Shown: positions 35,092 to 43,769 of the stretch, in pieces
Position numbering within the stretch: position 1 is the first letter of the stretch
Layout of the letters: each line of letters opens with the position of its first letter
Source: Arcticibacterium sp047623945
Lineage (GTDB): Bacteria > Bacteroidota > Bacteroidia > Cytophagales > Spirosomataceae
Length of the DNA: 64,000 nt
Direction: 5' to 3'
NCBI GenBank assembly: GCA_047623945.1
Contig: JBLHOT010000010.1
Location: 1-64,000 of the forward strand
Notes under the pieces: model-generated
What the model was told of the DNA's origin: nothing
Database searches by the model: none
The model's input: the letters and a program-made list of their open reading frames with translations, nothing else
Program-made: the position numbers and the translations under genes

Positions 35092-35988
35092 ATGGAAGAT
35101 AAAACTACAAGAAGAAACGTCATAAAAGCCATAGGTACGGTAGCAGCAACCTCTTTATCTGGTGTGGCAATGGCAGGTAATAGTTTCGTAGAGACTAAGC
35201 CAGAGCTCAAAAATAACATAAAACACTCTGTATGCAGGTGGTGTTATTCCAGCATTGATTTTGAAGAATTATGCCAAGGCGTGAAGGCTATAGGTATGGC
35301 TTCTATTGAACTTACCGGTCCAGAAGAGTGGCCTGTTTTGAAAAAATACGGTTTAACAGCCGCCATTGGTTGGGGAGACTGGCCAAAAGGTATGGGACTT
35401 CATAACTTCTTTGCCAATCCTAAAAACGATGATACACTTGTAGCTTTTTATGAAGATTTAATTCCTCAAGCAGCAGCAGCAGGGCTTACTCAGCTTATTT
35501 GTTTTTCGGGCAATAGAAATGGCATGAATGATTATGTAGGCATGATGAATTGTGCTAATGTTATCAGGAGGATTATTCCAACAGCAGAAAAACACAACAT
35601 CATATTATCCATGGAGCTACTAAGCTCTAGAGATAGCCATAGAGATTATATGTGTGATCATATAGACTGGGGTGTTTCTTTATGTGAAATGGTTAATTCT
35701 GAGCATTTCAAACTGCTTTATGACATTTTCCATATGCAGAGTATGCATGGCGACCACATTAGAAATATAAGAACCTACGGTAAGTATATCAGTCATTATC
35801 ACACGGGTGGTATGCCAGGCCGAAAGGAGATAGATGAAACACAAGAGATCTACTATCCTGCCGTAGTGAAAGCTTTGATAGAGTCTGGTTATAAGGGTTA
35901 TTTAGGCCAAGAGTTTATTCCTACACCTAAAGACAAGGCAGGAATGCTGGCCTCTCTAGAAAGATGTGTTAGGATTTGTGACGTTTGA
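35092..35988 (+). CDS. Tat-exported hydroxypyruvate isomerase-like TIM barrel protein (298 aa)
   Basis: A twin-arginine-type signal peptide (TTRRNVIKAIGTVAATSLSG) precedes a sugar phosphate isomerase/epimerase (AP endonuclease 2) barrel. Family motifs are VKAIGMASIELTGPEEW, MELLSSRDSH, LLYDIFHMQSMHGD, YISHYHTGGMPGRKE and YKGYLGQEFIPT, giving the metal ligands Glu, Asp, His and Glu. The closest family is hydroxypyruvate isomerase. Export is unusual for such enzymes and suggests action on free sugars in the periplasm, together with the two preceding genes. Confidence 0.87.
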   Translation: MEDKTTRRNVIKAIGTVAATSLSGVAMAGNSFVETKPELKNNIKHSVCRWCYSSIDFEELCQGVKAIGMASIELTGPEEWPVLKKYGLTAAIGWGDWPKGMGLHNFFANPKNDDTLVAFYEDLIPQAAAAGLTQLICFSGNRNGMNDYVGMMNCANVIRRIIPTAEKHNIILSMELLSSRDSHRDYMCDHIDWGVSLCEMVNSEHFKLLYDIFHMQSMHGDHIRNIRTYGKYISHYHTGGMPGRKEIDETQEIYYPAVVKALIESGYKGYLGQEFIPTPKDKAGMLASLERCVRICDV

Positions 35989-36006
35989 TATCAAGAATTG
36001 AATTTC

Positions 36007-36042
36007 AAAAAGCGGAGAGTCGGAAGGCTCTTCGCTTTTTTT
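36007..36042 (+). terminator. Terminator of the DUF1080 operon
   Basis: Inverted repeat AAAAAGCGGAGAG / CTCTTCGCTTTTT with one G-T pair and a T-run, 20 bases after the isomerase stop. Confidence 0.75.
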
Positions 36043-36043
36043 A

Positions 36044-36219
36044 TGCTTTCACTTCTAAAGAAAAAGAAGCCTCGTCTAAACTTGTGCCATAGGTCTATTT
36101 GACATGCCTCTTAATGCCATTATTAGCTCCAATTTTGAAGACCGCCAGTCTCTTTTACAAGCTTATCTTCCAAGTAGGAAAGCTTAAAACCTGAGTTCGA
36201 TGCAAGAACAGCCTTTGAA
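36044..36219. other. Intergenic region after the DUF1080 operon
   Basis: No gene is recognisable. The stretch runs up to a structured element at 36220. It is AT-rich with only short frames. Confidence 0.35.
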
Positions 36220-36265
36220 GCTCCCGAGGAGCGATATATAGGTAGCGAGGGGTAAAACCCCTCGC
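36220..36265. repeat. REP-like structured element (two adjacent hairpins)
   Basis: Two GC-rich inverted repeats stand 12 bases apart in an AT-rich setting: GCTCC-CGA-GGAGC (36220-36232) and an eight-base perfect stem GCGAGGGG / CCCCTCGC with loop TAAAA (36245-36265), joined by GATATATAGGTA. The layout is that of REP or small palindromic elements found between genes. A second copy in the window was not seen. Confidence 0.5.
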
Positions 36266-36372
36266 AAATGTGTTAGAAAGTGCTCTAGTTTGGCGGAATT
36301 TTAGTCTATAAAGCCAAAATCGTGACAAACTTATCATTAAGGTGCTTAAGGTTAGTGAGTTAACTAGTTTCC

Positions 36373-36866
36373 TTATGTCCAACTCAGGTTTAAAGTATCC
36401 GCTTTATTTACCCACGATCCTACCCATTCGTAGCTGTCTTCTTTAATGTCTGCAAAAGTTATCCTATAGTAACCATCCATGCCTTTGGGAGCTTTTTGGT
36501 CCTTAAAAAGGACAATATCTCCATTATCTATTTTTCCTCCAGTCCAAGATCTCAAAATAGGAGAAGGCTTTAAGTTAGCATAATAATGTACTCGTCAAGT
36601 GAGACTATCAGTATCATAAACTTGGATACTTCCAGAATGGGAGCCCTCTGGCTTAAGCGTTTCATCCTGTACAGCCAATCCATTCATGATATACTTCTAT
36701 CTCCATATAATCTCTTCTGGACTGTTCCATTCTTGAGCCTTATTTTTGGTATAGGAGGGACAGTTAAACTTGCCAAAAAAATGGCCAAAATTGGCCAAAA
36801 TCTATTAACTCACCTGGAGCAGAAGGGTTTAGTTTTCCATAAGGATCACTCTGAGAGATATCGTAA
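36373..36866 (-). pseudogene. Decayed DUF1579-like protein gene
   Basis: Reading the minus strand in changing frames gives, in order, PYGKLNPSAPGELIDFGQF, NFGHFFGKFNCPSYTKNK, EWNSPEEIIWR-stop-KYIMNGLAVQDE, SGSIQVYDTDSLT-stop-RVHYYANLKPSP and the uninterrupted tail GYYRITFADIKEDSYEWVGSW. This order (Q-DFWIGEW..., ILNGYAVQ, WR-YY, RITFYDI-ENSF-W) is that of DUF1579-like secreted proteins. Stops and frameshifts show it is dead. An open frame on the plus strand (36586-36930) only crosses it. Confidence 0.6.
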
Positions 36867-37004
36867 GGTTAATCTTGGGCAAACAATAACTGGGATGAAC
36901 ATAGGAATAAAAGACGTATCAGCTTTTTGATGGTTTCAGTATCTTGATGTCAAATAGTGAAGTTTAGCAAATAGACACCCCTCTTATTGTAAAGTCCCAT
37001 TTGC

Positions 37005-38246
37005 TTAACGCAAGCTTAATATTTTCATTTCTACACGTCTATTCAGTTCTGGATCTACGTCAGAAACTGGGCTATCTGGTCCTCTACCTATCGTAATAAT
37101 CCGTCTGGAAGAGATGCCTTGTTTGATAAGATACTTCTTACAAGCCTCGGCTCTTTCTTCTGAGAGCTTGATGTTTGCTCTTCTATCTCCTTCGTCTGAC
37201 GTGTAACCGGCTATTTGAATTCTGGCTTTGGAGTAGTTCGACATAAAGTTTAGCACATCTATAAGGTCACTCTCATTTGATGGACTTATATCGGCAGAAC
37301 TACGCTCAAAAATCAAGCCTGTTAAAACCAACTCCTCTCCTATTTCAATATCCTTCTTGCCCACCTCTACTTTCTCTTCTATCTTTTCCTTCTTTAATTT
37401 AGGCTCTCTTCTCTTCTTTGGTTTAGGTGTTCTTTTCCTAAAATTGAGTTCTTGATTTAAGCTCACGAAGATCGTATTTATAAGTCTACTTGTCTGCGTT
37501 ACACCCACCGTAGAACCCGACCTCAGAAAAGAAACCTCTGATGTAGCCAACGGCACTATGGCCAAATTAACACCTATTTCCATTTCAAAATCATTGTATC
37601 CCAAAGACATATCTTGACCTATTCCGAGATAAATACTAGCCTTAATGTCATTACTGCTCAGTCCCCTAAATCTAAGTCCCGTATTGTTTTGATTAAGAAA
37701 ATCCACCGTATTAGAGCCCAAACTTGTATTGTCTCTAGCTCTTTTTTCATAAACCGCATTTACATTCGGAATCCAAACTCCTTTTAAAACATAAAATAGG
37801 CTATGAGCATCATATCTAAAGCCCACATTGATATTGTAATAATGAAAATCATCAATAATCCCAGAGACCTCTGCACCGTTTCTAATGTAAGACAAACTTG
37901 GTTTATATACACTTAGCTGATTTATCCTTTCTGCCCCAAGCGTCAATTTAAACTTATCAGAAATTTTATAGTTAAAGTCTAAGCCAAACCTATTTGTAGT
38001 TTCAAAACTAAAACTCTGCTCTCCCGCTGCATTTGAGACATTTCCAATGTTATAAAAGCTCCACTTATAAATCATTCGCTCATTTCCCTCTATCACGTTT
38101 TGCCTCCCGGGAAGCACCATACCAAGACCAAAGTGTGGGCTAATGCTAAAACGAGATTGCTCACTTTGAGCTGAAACGCCTAGGCTTAAAACACCAAGAA
38201 AAGAGACCAGAATTGACCTAAAAAGTTTAGTCTTGTTAGACCCCAT
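37005..38246 (-). CDS. OmpA-family outer membrane protein (413 aa)
   Basis: Signal peptide (about residues 1-27) followed by a membrane beta-barrel-like region (about 30-270), a charged Lys/Arg/Glu-rich linker (about 275-300, containing KPKKRREPKLKKEK) and a C-terminal OmpA/MotB peptidoglycan-binding domain (about 305-413; FERSSADISPSNESDL, IAGYTSDEGDRRANIKLSEERAEA, GRGPDSP, NRRVEMKI). It probably links outer membrane to cell wall. Its ATG shares a base with the stop of the upstream isomerase gene (TAATG), so the two are translationally coupled. Confidence 0.88.
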   Translation of the reverse strand: MGSNKTKLFRSILVSFLGVLSLGVSAQSEQSRFSISPHFGLGMVLPGRQNVIEGNERMIYKWSFYNIGNVSNAAGEQSFSFETTNRFGLDFNYKISDKFKLTLGAERINQLSVYKPSLSYIRNGAEVSGIIDDFHYYNINVGFRYDAHSLFYVLKGVWIPNVNAVYEKRARDNTSLGSNTVDFLNQNNTGLRFRGLSSNDIKASIYLGIGQDMSLGYNDFEMEIGVNLAIVPLATSEVSFLRSGSTVGVTQTSRLINTIFVSLNQELNFRKRTPKPKKRREPKLKKEKIEEKVEVGKKDIEIGEELVLTGLIFERSSADISPSNESDLIDVLNFMSNYSKARIQIAGYTSDEGDRRANIKLSEERAEACKKYLIKQGISSRRIITIGRGPDSPVSDVDPELNRRVEMKILSLR

Positions 38247-39118
38247 TATTTCTTCATTATTTTCTTAAAAAGCGGCAAGGCTCTTTCCAAGCCTTCAAGT
38301 TCGGGATGCCACCTTTTCTCCCACTCTAAACTGATAAAACCTTTATAATTCATAGAATCTACGGCTTTCAGAATATCTAAAATAGGTACTTCTCCTCTGC
38401 CCGGCAAAGTATATTCATGAACTCCCTCCTTAAGATAACCATCCTTTATCTGCACAAAATTTATATACTCACTAAGCTTGCCAACCATCTCTGATGCCTT
38501 TTCTCCAGTTTTTAGGTGCATATTAAAATAGTCCCAAATAATTCCCGTGGTTTCTAAATCTTGTGATTTCATAATGTATTCAATATCAGAAGAGAAAACC
38601 ACGTCGCCATGAGCGTCAAGTAGCGTTTTAACCCCAGTGCCTTTTGAAAAAGAGGAGAGTTCTTCCAGGCCCTCGCCAATTAAATCCAGAGACCTTTTTT
38701 TATCTTCTTTAAAAGCCAATTTGTCAGGAAATACCCTAACAAATGGACAATATATCTCATTCGCTAGCTCAATGTATCTTTTAACTGTATCAATATTCTC
38801 CTTCCTCTTTTCTATATTCGTTTCATGAAGATTTGCAGATGGATTAATATTCACAATCTCCACCCCATAATCCTCCGCCATCCTTTTTGAAACCTTTAGG
38901 TTTTCTTTAGAAAAGGTTGGACTTTTCAAAATGTCAATCTCGTCCAAAAGACCTCTTATTTCTATACCTTCGAAGCCATATTTGTCAGCCGCTCTGAGGA
39001 TTTTATCCCATGACCATTCTGGACAACCCAAAGTAGAAAAACAAAGTTGTCTTTTACTTTTAAAGGACGACAATGCAAACCCAGAAAGTGTGGTAGCTAA
39101 AAATAATCTTCTATTCAT
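38246..39118 (-). CDS. Tat-exported sugar phosphate isomerase/epimerase family protein (290 aa)
   Basis: Starts MNRRLFLATTLSGFALSSF, a twin-arginine signal peptide. The barrel has GFEGIEIRGLLDEID, PFVRVFPDKLAF, TLLDAHGDVVFS, IIWDYFNMHLKTGE, YINFVQIKDGY, YTLPGRGEVPI and YKGFISLEWEKRW, giving the Glu/Asp/His/Glu metal-ligand set. It is a second exported isomerase in the window, unlike the first (35092) in sequence. It is coupled to the OmpA gene downstream. Confidence 0.87.
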   Translation of the reverse strand: MNRRLFLATTLSGFALSSFKSKRQLCFSTLGCPEWSWDKILRAADKYGFEGIEIRGLLDEIDILKSPTFSKENLKVSKRMAEDYGVEIVNINPSANLHETNIEKRKENIDTVKRYIELANEIYCPFVRVFPDKLAFKEDKKRSLDLIGEGLEELSSFSKGTGVKTLLDAHGDVVFSSDIEYIMKSQDLETTGIIWDYFNMHLKTGEKASEMVGKLSEYINFVQIKDGYLKEGVHEYTLPGRGEVPILDILKAVDSMNYKGFISLEWEKRWHPELEGLERALPLFKKIMKK

Positions 39119-39204
39119 AAATCAGTTTTTAATCAATTTGACCTCGTCCTAGGCTTTTGATAAAGCGTTTTATTGTAAATTTACATAAAGCAAAATTTAA
39201 TTTT

Positions 39205-39951
39205 ATGAAAACTCTATTTGGACTTGTTTTTATGTTAATGTCATTTACTACTATAGCCAAGGAAGATACCAAAGTATATGAGCTCCGGACATATCACTGT
39301 CACGATGGCCGAAGAGATGCCCTGATTTCTAGATTCGAAAACTTTACTACTAAAATTTTTGAAAGACATGGCATGGAGAATATTGCCTATTGGCTCCCTA
39401 CTTCAGACGAGATGTCTAACGACTTGATCTATATGTTAGCCTACCATTCTATGGAGGCTAGAGATGCTTCATGGAAAGGCTTTATGGCAGACGAAGAGTG
39501 GCAGAAAGTGTGGGCTGATTCTAAAAAAGATGGTAACATCGTAAAATCCGTTGATTCTGAATTCCTTAAAATAGAACCAGAATTAACCAAGAAATTCAAA
39601 TTGAAAGCCGAATCCCCAGAGAGAGTTTTTGAATTGCGTTCTTACTATTGCCTACCGGGAAGATATCCAAATATTGTGGCTCGGTTTAGAGACCACACTC
39701 GCAAAATTTTCAAAAAACACGATATGGAAAACATTGCCTATTGGGGCAGTATTGAAAAAGAAGGAACACAGCCTCATTTGGTTTACATTATAGCTCATGA
39801 AAACGAATGGGCCTCAAAAAGGGCTTGGAATGCATTTAGGGTAGACCCAAAATGGAAAGCAGCACAAAAAGCTTCTGAAATGGATGGGAAAATTGTAGAA
39901 AAGGTAGTCTCTGTTATGATGAAACCGCTACCCTTCTCTAGGCTTAAATGA
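39205..39951 (+). CDS. Secreted double-NIPSNAP-domain protein (248 aa)
   Basis: ATG 39205 gives a signal peptide (MKTLFGLVFMLMSFTTIAK). Two NIPSNAP domains follow: VYELRTYHCHDGRRDALISRF and a second FELRSYYCLPGRYPNIVARF, each with a W-L or W-S segment and a final Y--DP-W-like strand (ADEEWQKVW and DPKWKAAQ). NIPSNAP proteins have a dimeric alpha/beta-barrel fold; their role is unclear. The last codons overlap the start of the phosphatase gene by four bases, so the two are co-translated. The upstream frame to 39157 is not preferred. Confidence 0.85.
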   Translation: MKTLFGLVFMLMSFTTIAKEDTKVYELRTYHCHDGRRDALISRFENFTTKIFERHGMENIAYWLPTSDEMSNDLIYMLAYHSMEARDASWKGFMADEEWQKVWADSKKDGNIVKSVDSEFLKIEPELTKKFKLKAESPERVFELRSYYCLPGRYPNIVARFRDHTRKIFKKHDMENIAYWGSIEKEGTQPHLVYIIAHENEWASKRAWNAFRVDPKWKAAQKASEMDGKIVEKVVSVMMKPLPFSRLK

Positions 39952-41954
39952 TAAGATTCTTTTTTGTTTTTGGTCTTTTTTTTCCTTTTGTGTCGCTCTC
40001 ACAAGAGCTCCTTCGCGGGCCTTATTTACAAAGTGCTACCCAATCAAGTATCATTCTTAAATGGCGAGCGACCACTTCTGGTGAAGTAGAAATCAAGTAT
40101 GGAACAGACTCCAATAACCTAAATTTCACTATCCGTGAGTCTCAAGTTTATAACCACGAAGTTCGACTAGAAAACCTTGAACCAAATACTAGGTATTTCT
40201 ATCAAATCTCTAGCGTGGGCATTGAACCTTTTGGCTCCTATTTTTATACACTTCCAGTAAAAGGCACCAAACCCAAACTGCGTTTTATCGCTCTAGGAGA
40301 TTGTGGCACAGGCACACTTATGCAGAAAGAAGTCCTTGCTTCGGTCAGTAATTATGTAGGTGACCAAAAGTTAGATGGCCTTATGCTTCTGGGCGATAAT
40401 GCCTACAATTCTGGCTATGACCACGAGTACGACCAACGATTTTTCCCCATTTATCAAAAAGAACTTCTAGACCACGTAGTGCTTTGGCCCTCTCCTGGAA
40501 ACCATGATTATGCGGGTCTGGTCTGGCCAAATAGCTCAGGTGAGCAGCCAGACTATTTCAATATGTTTAGCCTGCCTAGCCATGGTGAGTCTGGCGGAAT
40601 TCCTTCAAATTCTGAGGCCTATTATGCCTATGATATTGGCAATGTTCATTTTATAGCATTAGATTCATACGGTACTGTTGAAGGAAAAAGAATGTCTGAT
40701 TTACTAGGCAAACAAGCGGCATGGCTGGAAAAAGACTTGGCTACCAACAAACAAGACTGGACCGTCGTCTACTTTCATCATCCTCCTTTTACAAAGGGCT
40801 CTCATGACTCTGATAAAGAACAAGAATTGATAGATATCCGAAATAACATAGTCCCTATTTTAGATAAATACGGTGTGGATTTAGTTCTAACAGGACATTC
40901 GCATACTTATGAGCGTACAAGTTTAATACATAACTACACAGGTGATGAAGGCTCCTTTAGTGCTGAAAAACATAATTTAAGCAGCTCATCCGGCAAATTC
41001 GACGGCACAAATAATTCATGCCCCTACATAAAGTCTGGTTCTGGGACGGTATACGTCGTAGCGGGAACTTCTGGCTGGGCTGGCGTAACTTCAGAAGGAT
41101 ACCCACATAATGCCATGAAATATTCTAATGCTATAGAAACCGGAGCTTTAATCCTTGATATAGAGGCCAATAGGTTGGATTTGAAATACTTAAACTCCAA
41201 AGGCGTTATTTTAGACAAATTCTCCATCCTGAAAGAAGTCAACAAGACAGGGAGTTTGACCATTGATTGTGGGGAGAAACTTACCTTGAAAAATAGCTGG
41301 AACGGCGAGGCCATTTGGAATTCCAGAACTGAAAGAAAGGCAGAAATCACCATTGATAGCCTGTCTAACAATACCTTATTTTTGGCAACTGATCCTTACG
41401 CTTGCTTGACTGATACATTTAAAGTGAGTGTAAACCCTTATTCCATGCCAAGTCTAACTTCCAATTCTCCCATTTTAGCCGGAAATAGGCTTGAGTTAAA
41501 TTCCGAATTCGATGGATTAGGTACTATAAATTGGACCGGGCCCAACACCTTTGAGAGTAAAAAAACAAATCCAGTTATTGACCATGTGACTATCAATGCC
41601 GCTGGCACTTACACCTTAAAAGCAAATTATAAAAACTGTCTTAGCGAGGCAGAATTAGAAGTAGAAATCATACCATTATTATCCCTCGAAACGTCAAAAA
41701 GCCCTTTAGGTGTTTTTCCTAATCCTGCAGGAAACCTCTTGAAAATAAGCTTTAAACCTGTACTTTCAGGGAATTATACTTTTAACCTATACTCTTCAGC
41801 AGGAAAAAGTCTAGCCACAAAAGAGCTGTATTTAAAGGAAAGCAAGAATGCAGACTTAAGTTTTGATTTAAACACTATGCAAACCTCTGGAAAATTAATC
41901 CTTAAAGTCACTTCTGATAATTTTTCCATCACAAAATCAGTCATTAGATATTAA
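39948..41954 (+). CDS. T9SS-secreted purple-acid-phosphatase-like metallophosphatase (668 aa)
   Basis: A signal peptide, then a fibronectin-like N-terminal domain (about residues 20-105; LRGPYLQSATQSSIILKW) and a calcineurin-like phosphoesterase domain (about 110-345) with GDCGTG, GDNAYNSGYDHEYD, PGNHDYAG, YFHHPPFTKGSH and LTGHSHTYERTS, i.e. all metal ligands. An Ig-like region and a C-terminal type IX secretion sorting domain (about 585-668; GVFPNPAGNLLKISF) follow. It is secreted or surface-anchored and removes phosphate from organic phosphates. It overlaps the NIPSNAP gene by four bases. Confidence 0.9.
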   Translation: MIRFFFVFGLFFPFVSLSQELLRGPYLQSATQSSIILKWRATTSGEVEIKYGTDSNNLNFTIRESQVYNHEVRLENLEPNTRYFYQISSVGIEPFGSYFYTLPVKGTKPKLRFIALGDCGTGTLMQKEVLASVSNYVGDQKLDGLMLLGDNAYNSGYDHEYDQRFFPIYQKELLDHVVLWPSPGNHDYAGLVWPNSSGEQPDYFNMFSLPSHGESGGIPSNSEAYYAYDIGNVHFIALDSYGTVEGKRMSDLLGKQAAWLEKDLATNKQDWTVVYFHHPPFTKGSHDSDKEQELIDIRNNIVPILDKYGVDLVLTGHSHTYERTSLIHNYTGDEGSFSAEKHNLSSSSGKFDGTNNSCPYIKSGSGTVYVVAGTSGWAGVTSEGYPHNAMKYSNAIETGALILDIEANRLDLKYLNSKGVILDKFSILKEVNKTGSLTIDCGEKLTLKNSWNGEAIWNSRTERKAEITIDSLSNNTLFLATDPYACLTDTFKVSVNPYSMPSLTSNSPILAGNRLELNSEFDGLGTINWTGPNTFESKKTNPVIDHVTINAAGTYTLKANYKNCLSEAELEVEIIPLLSLETSKSPLGVFPNPAGNLLKISFKPVLSGNYTFNLYSSAGKSLATKELYLKESKNADLSFDLNTMQTSGKLILKVTSDNFSITKSVIRY

Positions 41955-42006
41955 AAAAGGTCCATACATAAGCATGAACCTTCTTGAAATAAACTACTAA
42001 TGATTA

Positions 42007-42849
42007 TTAAATATGAGCTAAAGCATTTTTAGCCGCGGTTTCTTCTTTCCAATGTTTCCACCTTTTGCCTAAAAGCTTGGTCATTCCTCTATCCACAATA
42101 GAGTGACGAGCTAAATACATCCCCCCCTTTAAGGTAGTAAATACAGAGTCATTAGCTCTTAAGGCTATACTATATCCACCATCCACATATCTGATGTGGT
42201 GCCACCATAAAGACGGAATAAAAGCAGTTTCACCATGAGAAAAAACAGCCTCATACCCCTGCAAGTTTTTAGCAGCCGGGAATTTATCGTAATCAGGATT
42301 TTCTGGGTCAAAATGACTCATCACCGTCATAGGATGCTTGTAAAGCTTCTCACTCTGATCTGGCCCAAAAAGAATTATCTTTTTCCTTGTCTGAAACTGA
42401 GTCAAGAATACATTGGAGCAATCCATATCATAATGCAAACTTGTAACAGAGTCTTGACCTCCGAAGAACATGAATTTATAGTTCTTCACAAAACCATCCA
42501 TGATGGTAGGGTAGCGAATGTCATTGACTAGTTCAGGGATTTTCTTAAATATATCGAACAAGAAAATCCTTAAATCAACCGGCCCTTCTTCTATCAAATC
42601 CAAATATTCACCAAATTTCATTCTCTTCGCTAATTGGAAATACTTATCTGGGTCGTGATAGTTCTTATCAATTAGAGGAACTATTAAGTCCCCATGGTTT
42701 TGTCTTAACCAATCAAAAGTCCATTTGTTAGTAGCAGGCCAGTCTTTTACCAAATCCGTGAAAATGACCGGCTTTTTGGGCTTCAAATAGTTTTCTAGAA
42801 ATTCCTCTCTAGACAAATTACTTCTCCTTTCTATGGGTTCTAAATGCAT
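42007..42849 (-). CDS. JmjC-like cupin domain protein (280 aa)
   Basis: A cytosolic Fe(II)/2-oxoglutarate oxygenase-like cupin (FIH/JmjC type) with PVIFTDLVKDWPA, FFGGQDSVTSLHYDMDCS (H-x-D iron site), IILFGPDQS and ETAFIPSLWWHHIRY (distal His). Such proteins hydroxylate side chains or bases. Start ATG 42849 (MHLEP) is preferred over a start 18 bases upstream. A run of seven C/G lies at 42121-42127 within the gene. No functional neighbour is obvious. Confidence 0.85.
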   Translation of the reverse strand: MHLEPIERRSNLSREEFLENYLKPKKPVIFTDLVKDWPATNKWTFDWLRQNHGDLIVPLIDKNYHDPDKYFQLAKRMKFGEYLDLIEEGPVDLRIFLFDIFKKIPELVNDIRYPTIMDGFVKNYKFMFFGGQDSVTSLHYDMDCSNVFLTQFQTRKKIILFGPDQSEKLYKHPMTVMSHFDPENPDYDKFPAAKNLQGYEAVFSHGETAFIPSLWWHHIRYVDGGYSIALRANDSVFTTLKGGMYLARHSIVDRGMTKLLGKRWKHWKEETAAKNALAHI

Positions 42850-42988
42850 AAAACTAAATCTAAACAAGTTTCGTTTTAAATCTGTAAACGACGCTCTAAA
42901 TTGAATAACTCAAAAACCAATGATTGCTTAAAAAGGTTTTGTCATTCAAATAGATTGCAAAATTAATATTATTTCTTATCATTCTAGC

Positions 42989-43570
42989 ATGACCAAAATC
43001 ATAAAAAATCTTTTCCCCTATCTCCTCGTAGCCATATTAAGTATTGCTCTTTGGAAAGTCTTTTCGGCCAAAATCCAAAATCCTTTCAAAATACAGACCA
43101 CTGAGACTACCCATTCCCTCATTTTGAAGGAGATAAAAACATTAGGAAATCTTGAGTTAGCATCTTATCACTTTAACGATATTGTTGAACAAAAACTCGT
43201 AAGAGACTATCTGCCAGACCCTAAAGCACTTCTAATAATTCATGGAGAAGCTACAGGATGTATAGATTTGAGTCTAGTGAAAGAGTCAAGTATAAGCACA
43301 GAACAAGATACTATCATTGTTACCCTGCCGAAACCTGCTATTTGCCATTTTAAAATAGACCATGAGAAATCCAAAATCTATGACTCCGAATATGCCTTCT
43401 TAAATGAACAACTTCTTTTTGAGGAAGCTTACAAATCGGCTGAAAAACAGATCTTACAAACGGCGAAAGCCTCCGATCTTTTAGAAACGTCTCGTTTAAA
43501 TGCAGAAAAGCTATTAATTCCACTTTTCAGTGCTATTGCTCAAAAACCAGTAGTACTAAGGTTTGAGTAA
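42989..43570 (+). CDS. DUF4230 membrane-anchored protein (193 aa)
   Basis: One N-terminal membrane helix (YLLVAILSIALWKVF) then a DUF4230 domain: ILKEIKTLGNLELASYHFND, LLIIHGEATGCIDLSLV, and the C-terminal helix NAEKLLIPLF. Usually an inner-membrane anchored periplasmic protein of unknown function. It runs divergently to the JmjC-like gene and precedes secA by 199 bases. Confidence 0.85.
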   Translation: MTKIIKNLFPYLLVAILSIALWKVFSAKIQNPFKIQTTETTHSLILKEIKTLGNLELASYHFNDIVEQKLVRDYLPDPKALLIIHGEATGCIDLSLVKESSISTEQDTIIVTLPKPAICHFKIDHEKSKIYDSEYAFLNEQLLFEEAYKSAEKQILQTAKASDLLETSRLNAEKLLIPLFSAIAQKPVVLRFE

Positions 43571-43769
43571 AGTTCGTCTTGACGGTTCAATTCCAAGGGT
43601 TCGGCTATTTTGTCAGCACTTTCAATGGCCCAAAAATCCTTTGAGAGCGATATTAAAGTCAATTTGGCATCATTTCTTTTCGAGCATCATTGTTGTTATG
43701 TTCCAAACTGAAATGAGTAATTTTGACCTCGTTTTATGAATAAAGATTTCACGATTTTAAATATATATA

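Noticed and set aside
36586..36930. 114-codon plus-strand frame
   Set aside because: It is antisense to the DUF1579-like remnant, whose order of motifs is the better explanation.
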